Assembly (NCBI RefSeq): GCF_040802235.1
Contig: NC_133157.1
Span: 26,429,501 to 26,493,500, forward strand
From: Manis javanica
Lineage: Eukaryota > Chordata > Mammalia > Pholidota > Manidae
Direction: 5' to 3'
DNA: 64,000 nucleotides
A model generated the notes under the pieces. It ran no database searches. It was not told the DNA's origin and saw only the letters and a program-made list of their open reading frames with translations. The translations under genes and the position numbers were made by a program. Shown here one piece after another: positions 1-11,065 of the stretch. Position 1 is the first letter of the stretch; each line of letters starts with the position of its first letter.

Positions 1-1891
1 TATTCCCATTTTGCTGAGAGTTTTTATCATGAATGGATGTTGAATTTTGTCAAATGCTTTTTCAGCATCTATGGAGATGATCATGTGGTTTTTGTCTTTC
101 TTTTTGTTGATGTGGTGGATGATGTTGATGGATTTTTGAATGTTGTACCATCCTTGCATCCCTGGGATGAATCCCACTTGGTCATAGTGTATGATCCTTT
201 TGATATACTGTTGAATTCTGTTTGCTAATATTTTATTGAGTATTTTTGCATCTACATTCATCAGGGATATTGGTCTGTAATTTTCTTTTTTGGTGGTGTC
301 TTTGCCTGGTTTTGGTATTAGGGTGATGTTGGCTTCATAGAATGAGTTTGGGAGTATTCCCCTCTTCTTCTACTTTTTGGAACACTTTAAGGAGAATGGG
401 TATTATGTCTTCTCTGTGTGTCTGATAAAATTCTGAAGTAAATCCGTCTGGCCCCGGTGTTTTGTTCTTGGGTAGTTTTTTGATTGCCGTTTCAATTTCT
501 TTGCTCGTAAATGGTTTGTTTAACTTTTGTGTTTCTTCCTTGGTCAGTCTTGGGAGGTTGTATTTTTCTAGGAAGTTGTCCATTTCTTCTAGGTTTTCCA
601 GCTTGTTGGCATGTAGGTTTTCATAGTAGTCTTTAATAATTCTTTGTATTTCTGTGGAGTCTGTCGTGATTTTTCCATTCTCATTTCTGATTATGTTGAT
701 TTGTGTTGATTCTCTTTTTCTCTTAATAAGTTTGGCCAGAGGCTTGTCTATTTTGTTTATTTTCTCAAAGAACCAGCTCTTGGTTTTGTTGATTTTTGCT
801 ATTGTTTTATTCTTCTCAATTTTGTTTATTTCTTCTCTGATCTTTACTATGTCCCTCCTTCTGCTGACTTTAGGCCTCATTTGTTCTTCTTTTTCCAGTT
901 TTGATAATTATGATGTTAGACAATTCATTTGGGATTGTTTTTCCTTCTTTAAGTGTGCCTGGATTGCTATATACTTTCCTCTTAAGACTGCTTTCGCTGC
1001 GTCCCACAGAAGTTGGGGCTTAGTGTTGTTGTTGTCATTTGTTTCTATATATTCCTTGATCTCTATTTTGATTTGTTCATTGATCCATTGATTATTTAGT
1101 AGCATGTTGTTAAGCCTCCATGTGTTTGTGAGCCTTTTTGTTTTCTTTGTAGAATTTATTTCTAGTTTTATACCTTTGTGGTCTGAAAAGTTGGTTGGTA
1201 GAATTTCAATCTTTTGAAATTTACTGAGGCTTTTTTTGTGAGCTAGTATGTGTTCTATTCTGAAGAATGTTCCATGTGCACTTGAGAAGAATGTATATCC
1301 TGTTGCTTTTGGATGTAGAGTTCTATAGATGTCTATTAGGTCCATCTGTTCTAGTGTGTTGTTTAAAGCCTGTGTGTCCTTACTTATTTTCTGCCCAGTG
1401 GATCTATTCTTTGGGGTGAGTGGTGTGTTGAAGTCTCCTAAAATGAATGCATTGCAGTCTATTTCCCTCTTTAGTTCTGTTAGTATTTGCTTCACATATG
1501 CTGCTGCTCCTGTATTGGGTGCATATATTTTTAGAATGGTTATATCCTCTTGTTGGACTGAGCCCTCTATCATTATGTAGTGTCCTTCTTTATCTCTTGT
1601 TAATTTCTTTGTTTTGAAGTCTATTTTGTCTGATATTAGTACTGCAACCCCTGCTTTCTTCTCACTGTTGTTTGCCTGAAATATGTTTTTTCATCCCTTG
1701 ACTTTTAGTCTATGCTTGTCTTTGGGTTTAAGGTGAGTTTCTTGTAAGCAGCATATAGATGGGTCTTGCTTTTTTATCCATTCTATTACTCTGTGTCTTT
1801 TGATTGGTGCATTAAGGCCATTTACATTTAGGGTGACTATTGAGAGATATGTACTTATTGTCATTGCAGGCTTTAGATTCGTGGTTACCAA
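1..1891 (-). pseudogene. L1-A ORF2 remnant: endonuclease plus start of reverse transcriptase
   Basis: ORF2 of L1 encodes an apurinic-type endonuclease followed by a reverse transcriptase and acts in the L1 ribonucleoprotein. Translation starts at the ATG ending at 1891 (MVTTNLKPAM). Visible endonuclease motifs are LNVNGLN, LQETHL, ILGDFNTP, SAHGTF and NFSDHKG. The residue normally Asp in RIDHIL is Glu here (RIEHIL). Breaks include a TGG-to-TGA change near 1690, a TAA at 908-910 in the endonuclease to reverse-transcriptase linker, and a frameshift near 355. The start of the reverse transcriptase (RPKVSRRRD onward) is readable from 880 to about 350. It is non-functional as it stands, and the C-terminal half lies outside the window. 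Confidence 0.93.
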
Positions 1892-2011
1892 AGGTTCAAG
1901 GTTCGCTTCTTTAGTATCTTACTGACTAACTTAGCTCGCTTATTGAGCTGTTATATACACTGTCTGGAGATTCTTTTCTTCTCTCCCTTCTTATTCCTCC
2001 TTCTCCATTCT

Positions 2012-2949
2012 TCATATGTTGTGTGTTTTGTTCTGTGCTCTTTTTAGGACTGCTCCCATGTAGAGCAGTCCCTGCAGGATGCCCTGTAGAGGTGGTTTGT
2101 GGGAAGCAAATTCCCTCAGGTTTTTCTTGTCTTGGAATTTTTTAATCCCGCCATCGTATTTAAATGATAGTCGTACTGGATACAGTATCCTTGGTTCAAG
2201 GCCCTTCTGTTTCATTGCATTAAATATATCATGCCATTGTCTTCTGGCCTGTAGGGTTTCTGTCGAGAAGTCTGATGTTAGGCTGATGGGTTTTCCTTTA
2301 TAGGTGACCTTTTTCTCTCTAGGTGCCTTTAAAAGTCTTTCCTTGTCCTTGATCCTTGCCATTTTAATTACTATGTGTCTTGGTGTTGTCCTCCTTGGAT
2401 CCTTTCTGTTGGAGGTTCTGTGTAATTCCATGGTCAGTTCGATTATTTCCTCCCCCAGTTTGGGGAAGTTTTCAGCAATTATTTCTTCAAAGAGACTTTT
2501 TATTCCTTTTCCTCTTTCTTCTTCTTCTGGTACTCCTATAATACGAATATTATTCCTTTTGGATTGGTCACATAGTTCTCTTAGTGTTGTTTCATTCCTG
2601 GAGATCCTTTTATCTCTCTCTATGTCAGCTTCTATACGTTCCTGTTCTCTGGCTTCTATTCCTTCAATGGCCTCTTGCATCTTATCCATTCTGCTTATAA
2701 ATCCTTACAGGGATTGTTTCACTTCTGTGATCTCCTTCCTGACATCTGTGATCTCCCTCCAGACTTCATCCCATTGCTCTTGCATTTTTTCTACATCTCA
2801 TCCCATTGGTCTTGCATTTTTCTCTGCATCTCTGTCAGCATGTTCATGATTTTTATTTTGAATTCTTTTTCAGGAGGACTGATTAGGTCTGTCTCCTTCT
2901 CAGGTGTTGTCTCTGTGATCTTTGTCTGCCTGTAGTTTTGCCTTTTCAT
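2012..2949 (-). pseudogene. L1-A ORF1 remnant: RNA-binding ORF1p
   Basis: ORF1p is the trimeric RNA chaperone that coats L1 RNA. The expected start is the ATG at 2947-2949, which opens MKRQNYRQTKIT. The coiled-coil part (about 2690-2949) is broken, partly by a tandem duplication of roughly 30 bp at 2766-2820. The RNA-recognition and C-terminal domains are open from 2689 to 2012 and include RIIGVPEEEE and the C-terminal ILYPVRLSFKY region. The two halves are out of frame with each other, so this is a dead copy. Confidence 0.92.
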
Positions 2950-4204
2950 GGTGATAGAGATAGTTTGCAGAGCTGGTACGAGTGACCACTGGAAGAGCTT
3001 CCTTTCTTGTTGGTTTGTGCCCTTCCTCTCCTGGGAGATTAGTGACCTCTAGTGGCTTATGCTCGTCAGCTGTGCGCAGACAGGGCTTCTGCTACCTGCC
3101 CGTTTGCTATGGAGTTTATCTCCGCTGTTGCTGTAGGCATGGCCTGGCTGGGGCTGCTCCTCCAAAGTGGTGAAGCCCCGTTGGAGGGGGAGCGGCCGGG
3201 AGGCTATTTATCTCCGTAAGGGGCCTCTGTGCTCCCTGTTGCCCAGGGGATTAGAGTGCCCAGAGATCCCCAGATTCCCTGTCTCTGGTCTAAGTGTCCT
3301 GTCCTGCCCCTTTAAGACATCCAAAAAGCTCTCTTCAAACCAAAACAACAACAGCAACAATGAGAGAGGGAACAGAAAAACAAAAAAAAAAAATGGAAAA
3401 AACACGCGATATTGTTTGTCCTCAGGCGCTGGTCCCAGGCACCCGCTCACTGGTCCTGCTGCTCTGCCTCCCTAGCACTGGGGTCCCTGTCCCTTTAAGG
3501 CTTCCAAAAAGCACTCGCCAAAAAGAGAAAAAAAAAAGGGGAAAAACACGCGATTTCCTCCGTCCTCAGGCTCTGGTCTCAGGCACCCACCCTCTGGTCC
3601 TGCAGGGAAAAATGTGGGATATTCTTTGTCCTCAGGTGCCAGTCCCAGGCACCCGCTCACCAGTCCCGCCGGCCTGCCTCCCTAGTACCGGGGTCCCTGT
3701 CCCTTTAAGCCTTCCAAAAAGCACTCGCCAAAAAGAGAAAAAAAAAAGGGGGGAAAAACGCGCGATTTCCTTCGTCCTCAGGCATCGGTCTCAGGCACCC
3801 GCCCCCCATCCTGTAGGGAAAAACGTGCGATATTCTTTGTCCTTAGGTGCCGGTCCCAGGCACCCGCTCACCGGTCCCGCTGCCCTGCCTCCCTAGCAAC
3901 GGGGTCCCTGTCCCTTTAAGGCTTCCAAAAAGCACTCACCAAAAAAAAAACAAAACCGCTCCGGTTTCTTTCCACCCACCGGGAGCCGGGGGGAGGGGCC
4001 GCATGGGTCCCACCGGGCCGAGGCTCGTATCTTACCCCCTTCACAAGGCGCTGGGTTCTTGCAGGTGTGGATGTGGTCTGGATGTTGTCCTGTGTCCTCT
4101 GGTCTCTATTTTAGGAAAAGTTTTCTTTCTTATATTTTCATAGCTCTATGTATTTTTGGGAGGAGATTTCCACTGCTCTACTCATGCCGCCATCCTGGCT
4201 CCCC
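2950..4204 (-). promoter_or_regulatory. L1-A 5' UTR / internal promoter region with tandem monomers
   Basis: This is a GC- and CpG-rich block directly upstream of ORF1, ending at the L1 5' end. L1 5' UTRs carry the internal RNA polymerase II promoter, so that role is inferred from position. The segment 3270-3990 contains repeated units that each include the string GTCCCTGTCCCTTTAAG followed by a CCAAAAAGCACTCGCC-like run and an A-rich tract. Confidence 0.8.
3270..3990 (-). repeat. About 210-bp tandem monomers in the L1-A 5' UTR
   Basis: The string GGGTCCCTGTCCCTTTAAG begins at 3481, 3691 and 3902, a spacing of 210 and 211 bp. A more diverged relative (CCTGCCCCTTTAAGAC) lies near 3303. Each unit also repeats a CAGGCACCCGCTCAC-like string and an A-rich tract. 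L1-E has the same motif only twice (about 35660 and 35840). Confidence 0.85.
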
Positions 4205-5946
4205 TGAAAATTTTTTAATCCCTCCTTCAAATTTAAATGATAACCTTGCCGGGTATGGTATTCTTGGTTCAAGGCCCTTCTGTTTCATTGCATTAAATAT
4301 ATCATGCCCCTCCCTTCTGGCCTTAAGGTTTCTCTTGAGAAGTCTGATGATAGCATGATGGGTTTTGCTTTGTATGTGATCTTTATTCTCTCTCTTGCTC
4401 CTTTTACAAGTCTGTCTTTATCCTTGATCTTTGCCGTTTTACTTATTATATGTCTTGATGTTGTCTTCCTTGGGTCCCTTGTGTTGGGAGATCTGTGGAC
4501 CTCCATGGCCTGAGAGACTATCTCCTTCCCCAGTTTGGGGAAGTTTTCAGTAATTACCTCCTCAATGACACTTTGTATCCCTTTTTCTCCTTCTTCTTCT
4601 TTTGGTACACCTATAATAAGAATATTGTTCCATTTGGATTGGTTACACAGTTCTCTCAATATTCTTTCAGTCTTAGAGATTCTTTTACTTCATTATGCCT
4701 CAGCTACTTTATATTCCTTTTCTTTAATTTCTGTTTCATTTACCATCTCTTCTACTACATCTAATCTGCTTTTAAATCCCTCCACTGTATGCTTCATTTC
4801 AGATATGGAATTTCTTAATGATTGAATCTCTGACTTAAATTCGTTCCTGAGTTCTTGAATATTTTTCTGTACCTCCATAAGCATCTTTATGATTTTTATT
4901 TTGAACTCTCTTTCAGGCAGATTGGTGAGTTCAGTTTCATTAGGCCCTTTTTCTGGGGTTTGTGTGATTTTGGTCTGGACCATGTTCTTTTGACATTTCA
5001 TTTTTCTGTGTGGTGCCAACTAGTGCCCAGAAGCTCCAGTCTCTGGAGCTGCTCATCCCCTAGAGTAAGGCTGGGGGTCATAGGGGAATGGAGCTTGTGC
5101 CTGCGGGGAGAAAAGATCTGTTTCCTGATTCCTATCTGCGGTGCCTGTCTCAAGTGTCAGAGCCAGTTGGCCAAGCACACAGGTGTAAGCCTCTGTGTTT
5201 TGTGTCTATAGCTGTTGTAGGCTGGGCCTCCTTCTTGCTGGCCTGACACCAGTGCAGTGATTGCTGGTTTGTGAACCAGTGCCAGTAGGCTAAGAGGGAG
5301 GTGCAGCAGGCTGTGTGTCACAGTGGGGGTCCTCGGAGCTGAGTAGGTAGCCAGTTGGATGGGATGCCTGAAGCTCCTCAAAGTTCCCAACCAGATGGGC
5401 AGAGCACATCCAGACAACCTTGTCCAGCTCTCCCCTCCCCCACACTGCAAGTTCCATGCAAACCCCACTCCTTCAGCAGCCCTCTCACTGCTAGGAAGCC
5501 TCCCAAACCACCTGCCTTTCCTTTGTCCCAGAGCAGCCAGGTGTGGATCCCCTCCTCCACAAATGGCTGTGATCTGTCTCTCAAGCCCTCCATCTGTCTG
5601 AGCTCCCCAACGTCCAGAGCACCACACAGTGTAGGTTTCTGCTCCCAAAGCAGATTTCCAGGGCTAGGTGTTCAGTTCTAGGCTTCCACCCACTCCCCTG
5701 CTCTGTTTCTCTTCCTCTTGCCGGTAAGCTAGGGTGGGCGAAGGGCTTGGGTCCCGCCTGATAAAGACTTTTGTACATTACCCTGTGTTGGTGAACTCTG
5801 CTCTGTCCATGAGGTTTGCATGCAGTCTGGTTCAGCCTTTTTTTTGTTGCTGTTTTAGGGTTAGTTGTAGCAATTGTAGTATTTTCATACTAGTTGTGGT
5901 TTTGGGAGGAATTCTCCATCTCATCTCTCAGGCCGCCATCTTGAAT
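4205..5946 (-). mobile_element. L1-B: LINE-1 5' part (ORF1 and 5' UTR)
   Basis: This is minus-strand L1 sequence of a different, older subfamily than L1-A. It contains ORF1 (from about 5001 down to 4205) and a 5' UTR ending near 5945, where the string GCCGCCATCTTGA marks the reverse complement of an L1 5' end. Its ORF1 C-terminus and ORF2 are not seen. They are presumably left of the window, beyond L1-A, which interrupts it. Confidence 0.9.
4285..5001 (-). pseudogene. L1-B ORF1 remnant
   Basis: The start is taken at the ATG at 4999-5001 (MKCQKNMVQTK), by analogy with the MKRQ start of the other copies. An ATG six codons further upstream is also open. The coiled-coil segment is open down to 4693 (NIQELRNEFKSEIQSLR), and a stop then separates it from the RNA-recognition domain (LIIGVPKEEE) at 4659-4285. 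The last part of ORF1 is lost at the junction with L1-A. Confidence 0.88.
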
Positions 5947-6299
5947 CTTGACATATGTTTTGTCAAGGTATTATTGATATACACTCTTATGAAGGAGTCA
6001 CATGAAAAACAATGTGGTTATTGCATTCACCCATATTATCGATTGCCCCCCCATGCCCCATTGTAGTCACTGTCCATCACTGCATTAAGATACCACAGAG
6101 TCACTATTTGTCTTCTATGTGCTACACTGTCTTCCCCATGATCCCCCCACAACATGTGTAGTAATTGTAATGCCCCTCAATTTTCTTCTCTTTCCCTCCC
6201 CACCTGCGCTTCCCCACCCCTCCCCTTTGGTAAGTGCTAGTCCCTTCTTGTGTTTGTGAGTCTGCTGCTGTTTTGTTTCTTCAGTTATGCTTCATTTTT

Positions 6300-9200
6300 A
6301 TACTCCACAAATGAGGGAAATTATTTGATACTTCTCTTTCACTCCCAGCTTATTTCACGGAGCATAATAGCCTCCACTTCCATCCATGTTGTTCCAAATG
6401 GTAGGATTTGTTTCTTTCTCATGGCTGAATATTATTCCATTGTGTATGTGTGCCACATCTTCTTTATCCATTCATCTCCTGATGGACACTTAGATTGCTT
6501 CCATGTCCTGGCTATTGTAAATAGTGCTGCAATAAACACAGGGGTTCATGTCTTTTTCAAACTGGGCTCCTGCATTCTTAGGGTAAATTCTGAGGAGTGG
6601 AATTCCTGAGTCAAATGGTATCTCTATTTTTAGATTTTTGAGGAACCTCCTTATTTCTTTCCTCAATGATTAAACTAGTATACATTCCCACGAGCAGTGT
6701 AGGGTGGTTCCCGTTTCTCTGCATTCTTGCCAGCATTTGTTGTTCTTTGTCTTTTCAATGCTGTTCATCCTAACTGGTGTGTGGTGATATCTCATTGTGA
6801 TTTTAATCTGCATTTCCCTGATTATTAGCGATGTGGAGCATCTATTCATGTGCCTGTTGACCATCTGAATTTCTTCTTTGGAGAAGTGTCTGTTCAGCTC
6901 CTCTCCCCATTTTTTAATTGAGTTATTTGCCTTTAGGTTGTTGAGTCATGTGAGTTCTTTATATATTTTGTATGTAAACCCCATGTCCGATATGTCATTT
7001 ACACATATATTGTCCCATACTACAGGATGTCTTTTTGTTCTGCTGATGGTGCCCTTTGCTGTACAGAAGTTTTTTAGCTTGATGTAGTCCCATTTGTTAA
7101 TTTTTGCTTTTGTTTCCCTTGCCCAAGGAGATGTGTTCATGAAAAAGTTGCTCATGTTTATATTCAGGGTATTTTTGCTAATGTTGTCTTCTAAGGGTTT
7201 TATGGTTTCATAACTTATGTTCAGTTATTTGATCCATTTTGAGTTTACTTTTGTGTATGGGATTATACAATCATCCAGTTTCATTCTATTGCATGTAGCT
7301 GTCCAGTTTTGCCAACACCAGTTGTTGAAGAGGCTGTCATTTTCCCATTGTATATCCATGGCTCCCTTATTGTATATTAATTGACTGTATATGCTTGGGT
7401 TTTTATCTGGGCTCTCTAGTATGTTCCATTGGCCTATGGGTCTGTTCTTGAGCCAGTACTAAATTGTCTTGATTACTGTGTCTTTGTAGTAGAGCTTGAA
7501 GTCAGGGAGTGTAATTCCCCCAGTTTTATTCTTCATTCTCAGTTTTTTTTTGGCTATTCAGGGTCTTTGTGGTTCCATATGAATTTTAGAATGATTTTCT
7601 CAAGTTCATCAAAGAATGAAATTGGTATTTTGATAGGAATTGCATTGAATCTGTAGATTGCTTTAGGCAGGATAGCCATTTGACAATATTAATTCTTCCC
7701 ATCCATGAGCATGGGATATATTTGCATTTATTGGTTTCTTCCTTTACTTTTCTCATGAGTGTCTTGTAATTTTTAGGGTATAGGTCTTTCACTTCTTTGG
7801 TTAGGTTTATTCCTGGGTATGTTATTCTTTCTGATGCTATTGTGAACAGAATTGTTTTCCTGATTTTCTTTCTGGTTCATCATTAGTATTTAGGAATGCA
7901 ACATATTTCTGTGAATTAATTTTGTATTCTGCAACTTTGATGAATTCATATATTAGATGTAGTAGTTTTGGAGTGGATTCTTCAGTGCTTTTACATATAA
8001 TATCATGTGATCTGTATACAGTGACTGTTTAACTTCTTCTTTACCCAGTCTGGATGCCCTTTTTTTCTTTGTGTTGTCTGATTGCTGTTGCCAGTACCTC
8101 CAGAACTATGCTGAATAAAAGCGGAGAGAGTGGGCATCCTTGTCTTGTTCCTGACCTTAAAGGAAAAGCTTTCAGCTTCTCACTGTTAAGTATGATGTTG
8201 GCTGTGGATTTGTCATATATGGCCTGTATTATATTGAGGTACTTGACCTCTACACCCATTTTATTGAGAGTTTTTAGCGTGAATGGATGTTGAATTTTTT
8301 CAAATGCTTTTTGGCCTTCTATGGAAATGATCATGTGGTTTTGTCCTTCTTTCTGTTGATATGTTGGATGATGTTGATGAATTTCTGAATATTGTACCAT
8401 CCTTGCATCCCTGAAATAAATCCTACTTGATCATTATGGATGATCTTTTTAATGTGTTTTTGAATTTGGTTTGCTAATATTTTGTTGAGTATTTTTGCAT
8501 CTGTGTTCATCAGTGTATTGGTCTGTAATTTTCTCATTTTCATCATATCTTAGCCTCATTTTGGTATTAGAGATGATGGCCTCATAGAAAGACTTTGGAA
8601 GTATTCTCTACTCATCTACTTTTTCAAAATTTTTAAGGAGGATGGTTATTAGGTCTTCACTAAATGTTTGATAAAATTCAGCAGTGTAGCCATCTGCTCC
8701 AGGCCTTTGTTTCTTAAGTAGTATTTTTATTACCAACTCAATTTAGTTGCTGGTAATTTGTCTATTCAGATTTTCTGTTTCTTCTTTGGTCAACCTGGTC
8801 AGGTAGTATTTTTCTCTAAAGTTGTCCATTTCTTCCAGGTTATGCAGTTTGTTAGCATGTAATTTTTCATAGTATTATCCAATAATTCTTTATCTTTCTG
8901 TGGTGTCTGTAGTGATTTTTCCTTTATCATTTCTTATTCTCTTTTTGTGTGGACCCTCTTTGCTTCTACATAAGTCTGGCTATGGGTTTATCTGTTGTGT
9001 TTATTTTCTCAAAGAACCAGCTCCTGCATTTACTGTTTGTTTCTATTGTTTTATTCTTCTTGATTTTATTTATTTCTGCTCTAATCTTTATTATGCCCTC
9101 CTTCTACTGACTTTGGGTCTCATTTGTTCTTTTCATAGTTTTGTTAATTGTGAGTTTAGACTGTTTGTATGGGATTTTTCTTCTTTCCTGAGTTAGGCCT

Positions 9201-10140
9201 TTATTGCAATATACTTCCCCCTTCTCATGACCTTCTCTGCATCCCACAGACTTTGCAGTTTTGAATTATTGTCATTTGTGTCCATATATTGCTTGATATC
9301 TGTTTTTATTCTGTCATTGATCCATTGGTTATTTAGGAGCATGTTGGTTTCTGTTGGAAGTCTGATGATGTTTGTGGGATTTTTCATTTTCTTTGTGTAA
9401 TTTATTTCTAGTTTCATAGCTTTGTGGTCTGAGAAGCTGGTTGGTACAAGTTGAATCTTTTTGAATTTACTGAGGCTCTTTTTGTGTCCTAGTATATGGT
9501 TTATTCTTGAAAATGTTCCATGTGGAATTGAGAAGAATGTGTATCCAGCTGCTTTTGGGTGGAGTGTTCTGTAGATTTCTGTTAGGTTCATATGTTCTAA
9601 TATGTAGTTCAATGCTTTTGTCTCTTTAGTTATTTTCTGTCTGTTTTGTCTGTCCTTTGGAGTGAGAGGTGTTTTGAAGTCTCCTAAAATGAATACATCT
9701 CATTCTATTTCCCCCTCCAATTCTGTTAGTATTTGGTTCATATATGTAGGTGATCCTGTGTTGAGTGCATAGATATTTCTAATGGTTATATCCTCTTGTT
9801 GGACTGACCCCTTTATCATTACATAATGTCCTTCTTTGTCTCTTGTGATTTTCTTTGTTTTGAAGTTTACTTTGTCTGATACAAGTACTGCAACTCCTGC
9901 TTTCTTTCTCCCTATTAGTTGCATGAAATATCTTTTTCCATTCCTTCACTTTTAATTTGTGTATGTCTTTGGGTTTGAAGTGAGTCCCTTGAAGGCAGCA
10001 TAAAGATGGGTCTTGCTTTTTTTTATCCATTCGGTCACTCTCTGTCTTTTGACTGGTGCATTCAGACCATTTACATTTAGGGTGATTATCGGTAGATATG
10101 TACTTACTGCCACTGCAGGTTTTAGATTCATGTTTACCAA
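6300..10140 (-). pseudogene. L1-C ORF2 remnant
   Basis: ORF2 begins at 10140 (MVNMNLKPAVAVSTYL) with LNVNGLNAPVKR. Only short open pieces remain: 9952-10140, 9700-9924, 9193-9612 (ending the endonuclease with SFSDHKA; SRINHIL replaces SRIDHIL), 8041-8546 in two frames (reverse transcriptase, [15 protein letters not shown]) and 7586-7792. Many frameshifts and stops show it is much older than L1-E. Confidence 0.9.
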
Positions 10141-11051
10141 AATTAAATGGTAACCTCTTTCCTATCTTACAGTGTAATTTAACTCACTTAGCATGTTTTT
10201 ACAAACACAATCTAAAGGTTCTTTTTTTCCTTTTTTTCTTCCTCCTCCATTCTTTATATATTAGGTATTATATTCTGTTCTCTTTTTCTGTCCCTTGACT
10301 GACATTGGGGATAGTTGATTTAATAGTGCATCTTCTTAGTAATTAATTGTTCTACTATCTTTACTATGGTTTTATTACCCCTGGTGACAGCTGTTTAGCC
10401 TTAGGAACACCTCCTTGTATAGCAGTCCCTCCAAAATACACCATTGAGATGGTTTTTGGGAGCTAACTTCTCTCTGCTTTTGTTCATGTGGAAATTGTTT
10501 AATCCCTCCTTCAAATTTAAATAATAGACCTGCCAGGTAGTGTATTCTTGGTTTGAAGCCCTTCTGCTTCAGTGCATTAAATATATCATGGCACTTCCTT
10601 CTGGCCTGTAAGCTTTCAGTTGGAAGTCTGATGATATAACCTGATGGTATAGCCTTTGTATTTGGTCTTTTTTATCTCTCTGGTTGCTTTTAATAATCTT
10701 TCCTTATCCTTGATATTTGCCATTTTAATTATTATATGTCTTGGTGTTGTTTTCTGTGGGTCCCTTGTGTTGGGAGATCTGTTAACCCCCATGGCCTGAA
10801 AGACTATCTCCTTCCCCAGATTGGGGAATTTTTCAGTAATTACCTCCCCAGTGACACTTTGTATACCTTTTTCTCTCTCTTCTTCTTCTGGTACACCTAT
10901 AATATGAATATTTTTCCATTTGGATTGGTTACACAGTTCTCTCAATATTCTTTCACTCTTAGAGATTCTTTTTTCTCTTTGTACCTCTGCTTCTTTGTAT
11001 TCCTCTTCTCTAATTTCTCTTCCATTTACCATCACCATCTCTTGTACTATA

Positions 11052-11065
11052 TCTAAACTGCTTTT
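11052..11065. repeat. Target-site duplication, left copy
   Basis: TCTAAACTGCTTTT, identical to 13046-13059. Removing the insert plus one copy restores continuous L1-C ORF1 sequence that aligns with L1-B around 4757. Confidence 0.93.

Larger units (their letters stand above)
1..4204 (-). mobile_element. L1-A: LINE-1, 3' part outside the window
   Basis: Read on the minus strand, this is a LINE-1 in the order 5' UTR (4204 to 2950), ORF1 (2949 to 2012) and ORF2 (from 1891 leftward). The window edge cuts it inside the reverse-transcriptase domain. The 5' end is recognised by the reverse complement of an L1-type start (a CCAGGATGGCGGCATGAG-like string) near 4195. It is closely related to L1-E at 28208-36295: both share ORF2 variants and the same stop codon between endonuclease and reverse transcriptase. 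It appears to have landed in the ORF1 of L1-B, because ORF1 sequence of a different subfamily resumes at 4205. Confidence 0.95.

Noticed and set aside
1329-1580. Hydrophobic plus-strand frames that look like small membrane proteins
   Set aside because: They are antisense readings of L1 ORF2 and ORF1. The T-rich antisense strand gives Phe/Leu/Ser-rich frames throughout the minus-strand L1s.
2012-2689. A possible host RNA-binding protein with an RNA-recognition-like motif
   Set aside because: It is L1 ORF1p, in the expected position between the L1 5' UTR and ORF2, and repeated in every full-length L1 of the window.
5157-5681. Overlapping 100-160-codon frames on both strands
   Set aside because: They lie in the GC-rich 5' UTR of L1-B, with no motif and no conservation between copies.
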